Origin: an uncultured Porphyromonadaceae bacterium
GTDB lineage: Bacteria; Bacteroidota; Bacteroidia; Bacteroidales; Barnesiellaceae
Direction of reading: 5' to 3'
Assembly: GCA_900538555.1 (NCBI GenBank)
Contig: UPYI01000001.1
Location: 62,001 to 126,000, forward strand
DNA: 64,000 nt
The notes beneath the pieces are model-generated. The model made no database searches, was not told the DNA's origin, and worked only from the letters and a program-made list of their open reading frames with translations. A program made the translations under genes and the position numbers. Below are positions 52,271 through 61,392 of the stretch, in pieces; the first letter of the stretch is position 1; each line of letters opens with the position of its first letter.

Positions 52271-54571
52271 TTAAGATTGAATATTTATGGCAAAAAGCGC
52301 AGCCGGAATGTTCGGCGCAGGTTTGGAAAGCCGGATTTTCAGCGTCCGCAAGGTCACCGCCTCCGGCAGATCTACCGTTACCAGTGTCTGGTAATTGTCC
52401 TTTATTTCCGCCAAGATACGGTCTTGTCCGTCGCAAATCGTAATCTCTTTCACACAGAACGGCATACGGCTGTCGAAATGTCCCCATTGCACCGATTCCA
52501 TCGGATGATCGGCATCGGTATCGGTATAGAGGCGAATCGTTTTCACCGACTGCCCGCTATCCCACGAAAGGGAAACCTCCGGCATCTCGTCGTTCCAGTC
52601 TGCCACCCAAGCATTGGGTTGTTCAACCGGACGATAGAGCGAAGTGCGCAGATTCTCGACGGAAAAACAGTCGATCGGAGAAGAGAAACGCATAGCGATG
52701 TTTTCGCCGTCGGGACGCCGCTCCGGACACCAGAATTCAAAGGCTTCCACACCGATATTATCGGGCGGAGTTTGTTTTCCGAAATTGGAGACAGCGGGAA
52801 GTATCTTGTTGAATACCGACAGCAATCCGGTGACCCGGCATGCCGACGTGCGAATCGCCAACCGGTCGTTGCTCATGAAGCAGATAAACGCATAACAGTC
52901 TGCCGGTATTTCGGCGGCAAATGCAATATCGTATTCCGCTTCGCCTTTCGCGACGGCAACCCGGACGGATTCCAATACGGTATCGGGGGTATGATTGAAC
53001 GGCTTGGAGCTGACACGCAGCTCAACCGTCAGTTCGGTATCTTCTTCGGCTTGAAGGGCAACCGTCAATCGCGGTACCCCCCCCTTACGCAACGGCAACA
53101 TCTGCGCTGCTGACTGGCTCAGGCTTTTCCACCCGCCGTCGAACGGAATTCCGGTCATACGCATTTCGGAGGTAGCTTCGATCCGTGCAGACGCAACGAG
53201 ATTTCCTGCATCTTCGATACGGCATTGCGGGAGGTAAGCACCATTGTAGACCAACCGGGTCTGCAATTGTTTCATCCGTTCAGGTTCAGCAATTTCAGCC
53301 GGTCGGCATCCTTCTCTCAGACAGAGTGCGGCGGCAGTACCGATCGCTTCTCCGCCCAATGCAGCCGTAGCCATTACCCGCGACGAACCGTGTGCCACGT
53401 GGGTTGCACTCATCAACCGCCCGCCGATAAAAAGGTTATGGATGTCGGGCGTGATGTAACAACGGTACGGAATCGGATATACTCCCTTAGAGTGCCATTG
53501 GTTGCATGCGCTTTTGTCGCTGAATACGCCGTCGGAAGGATGCAGGTCGATAGACCATCCTCCGAAAGCAACCGCATCGGCACACGGATGCTGTTCGATA
53601 ATATCTTTTTGATTTAAGGCATAATAACCTGTAAACCGACGACTTTCGCGCTTACCCGGGTAGAGACCGACCCATTCCAAAGTCATCGTCTCGGCTTCGG
53701 GATACTTGCCGGAGTTCTTGATATAATTCCAAATTCCGTACAGTACCGACCAAAGTTTGTATTTAATCTCTTCGGTGTCGGCTATCGTATCCAGACGACC
53801 GCCATATTCGATCCACCAGTATTTACAACCGAGTTGTTTCGGGGTGAAGTAGTTCGGGTTCTGGATGCGGTTGATATATTTCTCTACTTCCTCTTTTGGC
53901 ATAGCAAAATGAGGAGCAATATATTTTACAGGATGTGCCGTATCTTTGACATAGAACAGAATGGAGTGTCCCAATCTTTCTCCGTACAGATGTTTGTCGG
54001 GAGCAAATTTCTCATCGTACTCATCGGCATTTTCCGCACCGATGCGAAAAGCAGCACCCGCTCTCGCTCCGACTATACCGTCGCCGGACGCATCGCAAAA
54101 ATAGGAACCGGAGATTTCGAAATGGGTCTGCGTCTGTGTATTAAACGCCGAAACAGATTCGATCGTATGCCCGTCCGACTTTTTAACATCATATATCGCC
54201 GTATTTAAGAAAAGTTTTATATTCTTTTCCGCCAGCACTTTATCCAGCAACACGGTATCGAAGATAACCGGGTTTCCCTCCTTATTCCGATAGGTATTCT
54301 CTACCAATATCTCGTCGATGATCCCGCCTTCGCGAGCCCACCGGTTGTTGTTTCCCATGTGCGAAGTAGCCCCCAGCATCCATACCCGGACCTCGCTCGA
54401 TCCATTGCCCCCCAATACGGGACGGTCTTGGATCAAGGCGACTTTAATTCCTTCGCGTGCAGCGGCAATGGCTGCACAAACGCCGGTTATGCCACCGCCT
54501 GCAACCACGAGATCGGCTCGATACGATTCTTTTTTCAAGTTTCTTTCCGAAACAAAATTCTCTACAAGCAT
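52271..54571 (-). CDS. FAD-dependent oxidoreductase (PF12831-like) with C-terminal beta domains
   Basis: 766 residues, no signal peptide, so apparently cytoplasmic. Dinucleotide motif ADLVVAGGGITGVCAAIAAAREG near the N-terminus, GGNGSSEVRVWMLGA, then the FAD closing motif NLFIGGRLMSATHVAHGSSRVMATAALGGEAIGTAAAL (about residues 415-455). The last about 270 residues are beta-sandwich (F5/8C-like at the end). Such proteins occur in Bacteroidetes and Planctomycetes glycan loci with undefined substrates; oxidation of an imported sugar or glycoside is inferred. It sits between the symporter (4 bp) and SusC (19 bp). Confidence 0.85.
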   Translation of the reverse strand: MLVENFVSERNLKKESYRADLVVAGGGITGVCAAIAAAREGIKVALIQDRPVLGGNGSSEVRVWMLGATSHMGNNNRWAREGGIIDEILVENTYRNKEGNPVIFDTVLLDKVLAEKNIKLFLNTAIYDVKKSDGHTIESVSAFNTQTQTHFEISGSYFCDASGDGIVGARAGAAFRIGAENADEYDEKFAPDKHLYGERLGHSILFYVKDTAHPVKYIAPHFAMPKEEVEKYINRIQNPNYFTPKQLGCKYWWIEYGGRLDTIADTEEIKYKLWSVLYGIWNYIKNSGKYPEAETMTLEWVGLYPGKRESRRFTGYYALNQKDIIEQHPCADAVAFGGWSIDLHPSDGVFSDKSACNQWHSKGVYPIPYRCYITPDIHNLFIGGRLMSATHVAHGSSRVMATAALGGEAIGTAAALCLREGCRPAEIAEPERMKQLQTRLVYNGAYLPQCRIEDAGNLVASARIEATSEMRMTGIPFDGGWKSLSQSAAQMLPLRKGGVPRLTVALQAEEDTELTVELRVSSKPFNHTPDTVLESVRVAVAKGEAEYDIAFAAEIPADCYAFICFMSNDRLAIRTSACRVTGLLSVFNKILPAVSNFGKQTPPDNIGVEAFEFWCPERRPDGENIAMRFSSPIDCFSVENLRTSLYRPVEQPNAWVADWNDEMPEVSLSWDSGQSVKTIRLYTDTDADHPMESVQWGHFDSRMPFCVKEITICDGQDRILAEIKDNYQTLVTVDLPEAVTLRTLKIRLSKPAPNIPAALFAINIQS

Positions 54572-54575
54572 ATTT

Positions 54576-56249
54576 TTATTTTTTCTCGATTTTCTTAAAA
54601 GCCAATTTCAAGCCGACCAACAGCAGGATCACGCCTATCGGCACAATGATGTATTGCCCGCTGTCGGCAATGGCGGCAATGACCAGAATCAGCAACGAAG
54701 AACAGGTGATCGCACGCCCCATGACACGCAAGCTGTAAGCATTGCTGTTGTCGGATTGGGCTACGGTTTCCTGCGATTCCGCTTTCATTTGCTCTTCCCG
54801 CTCCTGACGTACCTTCTGATAACCGGCATACATGGGGCTGACCTTTCCGCGCAACGCATAATAGATCTCGAACAGAATCATCATCAGTATGGGCAACGAT
54901 ACTCCCAATACGGTTTCTTCGGTACGGCTCAGCGAAAGTCCCCAGATCGGGGTGATAAACTTGAATATCGCATTTACCGTCAGACAGATCAAGGTTGTGG
55001 AAACCACCGACCGGGTAGTCTGGCGACGCGAGAAGAGAGTCCAGATAACCGGGAAATACAAGGGCACACCGGTCAAAGCACCCAGACTGATCACCACATT
55101 CACGATACCGCCCATAGCCGGTATCAACAACGCTACCACAACAGCCAATACACCGAATCCGATCGTGGAGATACGGGCTACTTTTATCAGCTCTTTGTCC
55201 GAACTGTTCGGGCGCAGGTATTTATAAATATCGTTGGTAAATACACCCGACGAGATATTCAATGTGGCATTCAACGAACTGGCTGTCGCAAAGATCATAC
55301 CGCCCAGCATCATACCCAACATACCGGCAGGCAGAGCGGTCTTACACATCATGAGATAGGCACCTTCGTCTGCCAACCCCGCCAGTTCGGGATTATAAAT
55401 GCGATAGATCATCGGCGGCAACATCCACAATACCGGACTGATTACATAAAGTGCGGAGAACAGCCATCCTACTTTCTGTGCATCGCGCGGTGTGCGCACA
55501 CTGGTATAACGTTGCACATAAGCCCAGTTGCCGCCTAAGAAGAAGAGATTGTATATACCGAATGCGATAATGAATCCCCATGTGTATTCCGAATTCACCA
55601 GATTGAAGAACGTATCGGGTGCCGCGGTAAAGAACTCGGAGATTCCGCCGATCTTATCCAACGACAAGGGAACGACAATGATTACCGCCGCTGTCAGGAT
55701 TATGAATTGAAGGACATCGGTAACGACTACCGCCCATAATCCGCCGATAGCCACATAGATAATGCTGATACCGCCCAACAACAGGATACAGGAGTACAGA
55801 TTGAAATCGGCAGCCACGCTCACGATTTTTGCCACCGGATAGAGAAATGATCCCGATGTAAACAGGGAAATCAGCAGAAAGAGATAGGTATAGGTTTTCT
55901 GAACTTTCTTTCCTAAACGCAATGTGATGTATTCCGCCACAGTCATCGTATTGGTGCGCCGCCACATGGGAGCGATAATGCAACCGACGATCAACCCGCC
56001 GATAGCCATTGTCCACTGAATCGAAAGCGACACCGCTCCGTGCGTATAAGCGATCGAACCCCATACTACGAATGTTCCGGCAGAGAAAAAGCCCATGAAG
56101 AGCGAGAGTCCGTTGATCCACCAAGGTACGGCACCGCCTGCGGCAAAAAAGGATTTCATATCTTTGCCTCCGGCTTTGGCAAACGAGATTCCGGTAATTA
56201 ATACGATCGCTGCGAAAATAAAGATCGTAATAAAGTCGAATGTGTGCAT
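54576..56249 (-). CDS. sodium:solute symporter (SSS family)
   Basis: 557 residues with about 13-14 transmembrane segments. Family features: NGLSLFMGFFSAGTFVVWGSIAYTHG, VAEYITLRLGKK, YVAIGGLWAVVVTDVLQFIIL (the SSS signature region) and AGMLGMMLGGMIFATASSLNATLNISSGVFTNDIYK. Probably imports the mono- or disaccharide product across the inner membrane with Na+. First gene of the long operon; upstream are an exact -7 element (56288-56281 minus) and operator 3. It overlaps nothing and is 4 bp from the FAD gene. Confidence 0.93.
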   Translation of the reverse strand: MHTFDFITIFIFAAIVLITGISFAKAGGKDMKSFFAAGGAVPWWINGLSLFMGFFSAGTFVVWGSIAYTHGAVSLSIQWTMAIGGLIVGCIIAPMWRRTNTMTVAEYITLRLGKKVQKTYTYLFLLISLFTSGSFLYPVAKIVSVAADFNLYSCILLLGGISIIYVAIGGLWAVVVTDVLQFIILTAAVIIVVPLSLDKIGGISEFFTAAPDTFFNLVNSEYTWGFIIAFGIYNLFFLGGNWAYVQRYTSVRTPRDAQKVGWLFSALYVISPVLWMLPPMIYRIYNPELAGLADEGAYLMMCKTALPAGMLGMMLGGMIFATASSLNATLNISSGVFTNDIYKYLRPNSSDKELIKVARISTIGFGVLAVVVALLIPAMGGIVNVVISLGALTGVPLYFPVIWTLFSRRQTTRSVVSTTLICLTVNAIFKFITPIWGLSLSRTEETVLGVSLPILMMILFEIYYALRGKVSPMYAGYQKVRQEREEQMKAESQETVAQSDNSNAYSLRVMGRAITCSSLLILVIAAIADSGQYIIVPIGVILLLVGLKLAFKKIEKK

Positions 56250-56280
56250 AACTAAGATATTAGATTCGTTTTGATGTATG

Positions 56281-56288
56281 CAAATTTA
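56281..56288 (-). promoter_or_regulatory. -7 element of the long operon
   Basis: TAAATTTG on the minus strand, a full match to TAnnTTTG, 31 bp before the symporter ATG and exactly 42 bp from operator 3. No TTTG at the usual -33 spacing. Confidence 0.7.
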
Positions 56289-56330
56289 TCGGAGTGCCCT
56301 ATTCGAGGTGTTACAAACCGGAAATATTAC

Positions 56331-56344
56331 CGGAAACGTTTACG
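56331..56344. promoter_or_regulatory. LacI-family operator 3 (one mismatch)
   Basis: CGGAAACGTTTACG, one base different from operators 1 and 2. It lies upstream of the symporter-led operon, at the same 42-bp distance from its -7 box. Confidence 0.8.
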
Positions 56345-56544
56345 GAAACTCCGGCACAAAACAGATTAAAATCATATCGGATAAAGGATTCTATTCGTCG
56401 GAAACCTTTCCGGCATTGCATGAACAAAATATGAACCGCCCCAAATGGCGGAATGCGGTTCCCTACAAACGGAACAATGAACCATACTCCGGATCTCCCC
56501 TTTTTCGGGACGGAAACACCATAGGCTGCCAAACGGGGAACAGA

Positions 56545-56600
56545 GGCAATCAAGTGCGGGTCGTGAATGAATTATGCCGAGGCGAAGCGTTTATCCTTAA
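56545..56600 (-). repeat. R2 repeat fragment
   Basis: Contains GAATGAATTATGCCGAGGCG followed by AAGCGTTTATC, matching the outer end of the 6093-6240 copies; the promoter-like end is missing. Rest of 56345-56644 shows no gene. Confidence 0.55.
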
Positions 56601-56650
56601 AATAAAAAAGCGGTAGGACACACCCTGTCGGAATAACAGAAATGTGCCCC

Positions 56651-56687
56651 ACCGTTAAGATTCGGTAACGGTCAGGCCTTACGCCTG
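56651..56687 (-). terminator. paired hairpins downstream of the GH81 gene
   Basis: Stem ACCGTTA/TAACGGT (56651-56657 and 56666-56672) next to CAGGC/GCCTG (56673-56677 and 56683-56687). They lie 15-50 bp past the GH81 stop codon and may end that transcript before the operator region. Confidence 0.5.
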
Positions 56688-56701
56688 CCGGTACGCTCCG
56701 A

Positions 56702-59494
56702 TTAATAAATACGTATTTTCATCGTCTTCGATCCCCGACGGCAAATATAAATCCCCGGCGACGAAGGTTCGGCAATACGACGACCTTGCATGTCGAAATA
56801 TTCCGCAGGCGCATCGGCAGTCGAAGAACGGTCGATAGCGGTCAGCCCGCTCGTTGTACCAACGATATATTCCACCTGTTCGGTAACCGCCATGCCTCCG
56901 GCAAATTCGACTTTGATACGGAAGCGGACAGTAGATCCGGTCGTCACCCCGGTGATCTTGCCCGAATAGCCCGATTCGGAAGTTTTGCTCATGGCAATCT
57001 CCGCAAACCCGGAGGTTTCGTTCCAGATATATGCCACATTGCCCAAGCCCACATAGTCGCCGGCAAAGTCGGCTGTAATCCATATATCATTGCCCGACAT
57101 CCCGTAACGGATCGTATAAGGTCCGGCAAATTCGCCCTGAGAAGCCTGCTGTGAAGTAAAAACAAATCCGTCGCCCGGTTTTTCCGGATCGGGGTCGGGA
57201 TCGGGATTCGGATCGGGCGGTGTCACGCCGGGATCGTCATCGTCTTCAAACTCTTCGGTATTCGGTGCCGAAGCCGTCGCCATGCTTCCGGCAGGAACCT
57301 GCAATTCGAAGCCGTCGGAATATCGTACAGTGATCGGTGCCGTAGCATAATTGTGTGCGACATAGGTCACCGTTTCGGCTGTACGGAAAGCCGTAGCCAA
57401 CGGATGGTTCGCCGTAATTTTCCGGTCGGGACGGCCATACTGCATCATGGAGTGAAGCCATTGGTAAGTCTGTGCCTGAGATATGCCGAATTTCAGTTCC
57501 CGATCGGGATAATCGTTATACAGGTTCAAGGCTTTCGCCGGATTGATCATCGACAGGAACTGCCAATAAGAGTCGTACCAGATATTGGGGTTCTTCACTT
57601 TCCGCAAAATATCGGTATCGGTCGTTATCGCTTCCCAGAAACGTTTCGCCCAATTCCGGTTATCGACCAGATAGAACGAACCGGCATGAACGGGATAGAT
57701 CTGGATGCCATAAGAGCCGGCAATTCCCCCACCCCAGAAGTTTTCAGAATCATATCCGTTGGTAAATACCCGCGATACGATAAAATAGCGGTAGTCCGAC
57801 GGCAAATTGCGGTCGTACATATCGAACCAATATTCTTCCGTGGCAGATTGCTCGGTGACATACATATATATACCCAGATCGCGTACCTCCCGGTTTCCCC
57901 GTACCGCTCCCCAATGGATCAGCGAAGTATGGAACTGCATCGCCTCCGAGGTCGATTCCTGATCGTTTCCCTGTCCGATCGATGCCGTACCGTTTGCCCA
58001 ACAGTGACCGTCGTAGGGAGAGAAAGCCCGTTGATACGGGAACATGGGATCGTCACGATCGGTCGAAGCCGCATCGCGGACAAGCAGATCGATCATCGGC
58101 GCATAGGCATCGCCCCATTGCGGATCGTACTGGGCAAGAAATGCCGCCGCATGTATGATGTATCCCCAATGGAAATGGTGGTCGTTGAGATTGGTATCCT
58201 GCCCGTGTCCTGCCGGATAGCCCAGCAACGTACCCCACGGCTTGTAGTAATAGAACAGGAACTCTTTTTCGCCCGAAGTATAGGTAAGCCAATTCTCGAC
58301 GCGGGCACGTACCAGTTCCCGGGCTTTTTCGAACCCCTCGGTATAACCGGCATCATGTGCAATCCGCGCAGTCTGCACCAAACGGTTGAGCAACTGCCCG
58401 TCGTTATACGAGTCGGTCCATGCCGCCAGTCCGTGGTCTGCCGTCACCTGATCGACCAAAGCGCGCAACTGCTCGTCGGAGTAGCCATTGTCATTTACGG
58501 TAACGACCGGCATCGTCGGCAATACGCCATGAAACGTAAGCGAAGTCGTAAAGCTATCGGCCGCCAACATTTTCAGTTCGCCACGCACCGTGGAATAGCC
58601 AGCCGCCTCCCATTCGGGCGTACCGTCGAGATGCGCCCACTGGTGCGGTAAGAGCCCCATAAGGGTTGTACCCGATCCTTCCTTATGATCGGGTACAACG
58701 GTATAAGTCGTAGTGACACGTCCCGTCGTTTCGTCATAGCTCCACTCCGCCCGCGTATCGGCAGGGAATGTGAACGCATGGGAAGCCCACGCCTGTGCCT
58801 GAGCCATAGCGTCGGCACAACGGTCGGGCAACAATGCCACTATCCAATAATCGAGACCATTCAGCGTCGAAGTCAATTTGCCGCCCGTCTGACTCCATGT
58901 ACTGCCGGAGGGGGCATAAATGGCATAGGAAGCCTCGTTGAAACATCCGGTCAAAACAGCAATATTCCCGCGCACCTCGCATCGTCCGCCGCTATACGAC
59001 ACCGAAACGGCAGCATCCGACTGTTTGGTAAAGTAGACCATCGGCATGCCTGTACCTGCGGTGGCTGTCATACGCCCGGACGCATTTTCCCATGCAAAGG
59101 TGACTGTCCAATCGGAATAGTCGCAGACCGTAGGCACATCCTGCATCACACCTTCCACACCGACCACCAAAACCCGCTGGGCGGTAATCGCACCTTCTTG
59201 CGGATTCCGCACAATGCCCAACCCGTTGGGATCGGTTTGAAGACCCAACGGATAGTTGAACAGGTTTTCGGGCGAAGCGGTAGTAAGTTTTTGCGACCAC
59301 CATTTGTTGGATGGCACCGGACGTGTCGCAGCCTCACCGCTAACCAGCGGATTCGCGGTAGGAAAACCGTTACGCCCCGCCTGATCGTAACCGGGGTGCG
59401 TCGTGGTATAACTGCCGGAACCGACGGTTACCGTCTCGGCATATCCTCCCATCATCGCTGCGACAAAAGTAGCCGTAATGATAAAACGCTTCAT
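56702..59494 (-). CDS. GH81-family endo-beta-1,3-glucanase
   Basis: 930 residues. Signal peptide ends MMGGYA. N-terminal beta-sandwich (about 20-310: PVPSNKWWSQKLTT, LFNYPLGLQTDPNGLGI) and C-terminal (alpha/alpha)6 domain with the GH81 motifs LNDHHFHWGYIIHAAAFLA and GNDQESTSEAMQFHTSLIHWG, which contain the Asp and Glu used in inverting cleavage. An acidic Pro-Asp linker (PPDPNPDPDPDPEKPG) leads to a beta module of about 105 residues (FVFTSQQASQGEFAGPYTIRYG ... EYIVGTTS), then a short sorting-like tail (YFDMQGRRIAEPSSPGIYICR). Start 59494 has GGAGAGC just upstream; an ATG three codons earlier (59503) is possible. Points to beta-1,3-glucan as substrate. Confidence 0.93.
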   Translation of the reverse strand: MKRFIITATFVAAMMGGYAETVTVGSGSYTTTHPGYDQAGRNGFPTANPLVSGEAATRPVPSNKWWSQKLTTASPENLFNYPLGLQTDPNGLGIVRNPQEGAITAQRVLVVGVEGVMQDVPTVCDYSDWTVTFAWENASGRMTATAGTGMPMVYFTKQSDAAVSVSYSGGRCEVRGNIAVLTGCFNEASYAIYAPSGSTWSQTGGKLTSTLNGLDYWIVALLPDRCADAMAQAQAWASHAFTFPADTRAEWSYDETTGRVTTTYTVVPDHKEGSGTTLMGLLPHQWAHLDGTPEWEAAGYSTVRGELKMLAADSFTTSLTFHGVLPTMPVVTVNDNGYSDEQLRALVDQVTADHGLAAWTDSYNDGQLLNRLVQTARIAHDAGYTEGFEKARELVRARVENWLTYTSGEKEFLFYYYKPWGTLLGYPAGHGQDTNLNDHHFHWGYIIHAAAFLAQYDPQWGDAYAPMIDLLVRDAASTDRDDPMFPYQRAFSPYDGHCWANGTASIGQGNDQESTSEAMQFHTSLIHWGAVRGNREVRDLGIYMYVTEQSATEEYWFDMYDRNLPSDYRYFIVSRVFTNGYDSENFWGGGIAGSYGIQIYPVHAGSFYLVDNRNWAKRFWEAITTDTDILRKVKNPNIWYDSYWQFLSMINPAKALNLYNDYPDRELKFGISQAQTYQWLHSMMQYGRPDRKITANHPLATAFRTAETVTYVAHNYATAPITVRYSDGFELQVPAGSMATASAPNTEEFEDDDDPGVTPPDPNPDPDPDPEKPGDGFVFTSQQASQGEFAGPYTIRYGMSGNDIWITADFAGDYVGLGNVAYIWNETSGFAEIAMSKTSESGYSGKITGVTTGSTVRFRIKVEFAGGMAVTEQVEYIVGTTSGLTAIDRSSTADAPAEYFDMQGRRIAEPSSPGIYICRRGSKTMKIRIY

Positions 59495-59507
59495 GCTCTC
59501 CATGTAA

Positions 59508-61292
59508 TTAGCGGATCATTACTTTGCTGACTTTCGAACCCTGACGGCGGATGTAGATACCACCGGAAGCGGGATTCTCGACACGACGGCCCTGTATATC
59601 GAAATATACTACCGGAGCATCGGTATCGACAGCAACCGCATCGATTCCGGTCGATCCGCCGGTCGATCCGACTACATAGCTGAAATCGTTGCGTACCGAA
59701 CCGGGATTAACCGTTCCGTAAGGACCGTAAGCGAGGAAGAAGAAACCGGGAACAGCCGTGTCTTTCTCGTACGTTTCTTTCGTAGTGTAGGTATATGTGC
59801 CGTCTCCGTTGTTGGTCATGGCAGCAAATCCACCGTCATTGACATTGATCTGCATACCGAGTACATTCCGGAAATCTTGCGACGCTTTTTTCAAATCGAC
59901 GAAGAATGTGAGCGTACGGTCGGCATTCCATGTAACGGTATAAGTATAAGTAAATTGTTCGGGTTCCGTAACATCGAAGTATCCGTTATAAACGGTAGGT
60001 TCGAAATCGTCGGCAACCGTACGAACGGAAAGTTCCTGTGGTTCGCAAGCATAATCCGTTCCGTCGAGCGTAGCCGTGGCAACCAAAGTAAAGGTATAGG
60101 GGGTATCCGATTCCAGATCGGCAATAACGGCAGGCGATGCGCCAAGTGCATTTCCGTTGCAAGTCACAACTACCGTTGCGCCTTCGAGTTCGGCGGGAAG
60201 GGTAACTGCATATTCGATCGTCACAGAGTTGTTGGTTACAGCAGCGACAGAAGCCGTAAGACGGGGAGCGACAGTAAATACAATCGGATCGTTAGAAGCT
60301 CCGGTCACATATTCTTCCGTAGGTTGGAACACACCGCCCGCACGGGGAATATACATGTGAAGTTTTACATTTTCGCCTTCTTCGAACGTGAATGTAGTGG
60401 TCATTTCATATTCCGTGTTCGACAACGGAGTCAATTTATAGAGACCTGCCGCACCGGGTTTACCGATAAATTCGACATTCACATCCATTTTGGGAACACC
60501 GATTTCGCCCACAGTCGGGTCGGTATTGAATTTATAGTTCACCGTAAGAGTTTTGTCGGCATTGTAGGTAATCGTATATATCAGATCGAATTTTTCATCT
60601 TTTACCATGCCATACCATACGGGGGAAGGTTCATCGGCAGAACGCAGCGTCTGGAATTTTACCGTCGCTTCTGCCGTGTATGTCTCGCCGTCCAATTCAG
60701 CTGTCGCCACCAACATGTAAGTATATTCGGTAGAAGGCGTCAAACCGGACAGCATTACGGGCGATTCGTTCACCGGCTCGTCGTTGCAAGTAACGGAAAC
60801 CGTTGCACCTTGAAGAGCTTCGGGCAATGTTACGGAATAAACCAGTTCTGCCGACGAATCGGTGATGTTCTGAGCCTGAGCCGTCAGTTTCAATGCCGCA
60901 ACCACAACGTTGCTCGTTCCGACTACATAATCGAATGTACTTTCGCACAAGCCACCGATACGAGGAATACGGATATGCACACTGACCGTTTCTCCGTCGT
61001 TGAATGTAAGAGCCGTCGTGTATTTGAATACGGTATTCGACTCTTGCGTAAAATTAAGCAAACCGGTACGTCCGGGAAATTCCACAGCAACATCACCTGC
61101 CGGAACACCTACTGCTCCAATCTCTTTACTGAATGTATAGATGAAAGAAAGTGTTTTATCGGCATTGTAAGTAATGTCATAATCCAAATCGAAATAAGGA
61201 TCTTCAACGGTGCCATGCCAAGTGGCTCCAACTTCTGCCTTTGCGACTATTGCCAGCAAAGCCATGGCGATTAAGAGTACTGTTTTTTTCAT
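59508..61292 (-). CDS. secreted triple-repeat beta protein, putative glucan-binding
   Basis: 594 residues. Signal peptide ends IVAKA. Three homologous modules of about 105-115 residues (about 26-132, 225-345, 435-560), each with a (Y/N)G start, ITYNADKTL-type strand and ending Y-VVG-T/S, separated by two Fn3-like domains (about 133-222 and 346-432: SDTPYTFTLVATATLDG). The C-terminus (YFDIQGRRVENPASGGIYIRR) closely matches the tail of the GH81 enzyme 13 bp downstream, and the last module resembles that enzyme's C-terminal module. Likely a T9SS-exported surface protein that binds the same glucan. Start 61292 gives the signal peptide. Canonical promoter upstream; no LacI operator at the 42-bp position. 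Confidence 0.72.
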   Translation of the reverse strand: MKKTVLLIAMALLAIVAKAEVGATWHGTVEDPYFDLDYDITYNADKTLSFIYTFSKEIGAVGVPAGDVAVEFPGRTGLLNFTQESNTVFKYTTALTFNDGETVSVHIRIPRIGGLCESTFDYVVGTSNVVVAALKLTAQAQNITDSSAELVYSVTLPEALQGATVSVTCNDEPVNESPVMLSGLTPSTEYTYMLVATAELDGETYTAEATVKFQTLRSADEPSPVWYGMVKDEKFDLIYTITYNADKTLTVNYKFNTDPTVGEIGVPKMDVNVEFIGKPGAAGLYKLTPLSNTEYEMTTTFTFEEGENVKLHMYIPRAGGVFQPTEEYVTGASNDPIVFTVAPRLTASVAAVTNNSVTIEYAVTLPAELEGATVVVTCNGNALGASPAVIADLESDTPYTFTLVATATLDGTDYACEPQELSVRTVADDFEPTVYNGYFDVTEPEQFTYTYTVTWNADRTLTFFVDLKKASQDFRNVLGMQINVNDGGFAAMTNNGDGTYTYTTKETYEKDTAVPGFFFLAYGPYGTVNPGSVRNDFSYVVGSTGGSTGIDAVAVDTDAPVVYFDIQGRRVENPASGGIYIRRQGSKVSKVMIR

Positions 61293-61361
61293 GGAAAAAC
61301 TATTATTAAAAATATAAATTAAACTATGGAAGAGAGCATAAGCCCCCTGATATCCAATTTG

Positions 61362-61392
61362 CAAATGTAGAGGCACATCGTTTGCCGATCAA
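61362..61392 (-). promoter_or_regulatory. promoter of the GH81 operon
   Basis: On the minus strand TTG (61392-61390), 20 bp spacer, TACATTTG (61369-61362). Both elements match the consensus, unlike the operator-linked promoters. The rest of 61393-61718 is AT-rich to mixed sequence with no gene recognised. Confidence 0.65.
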
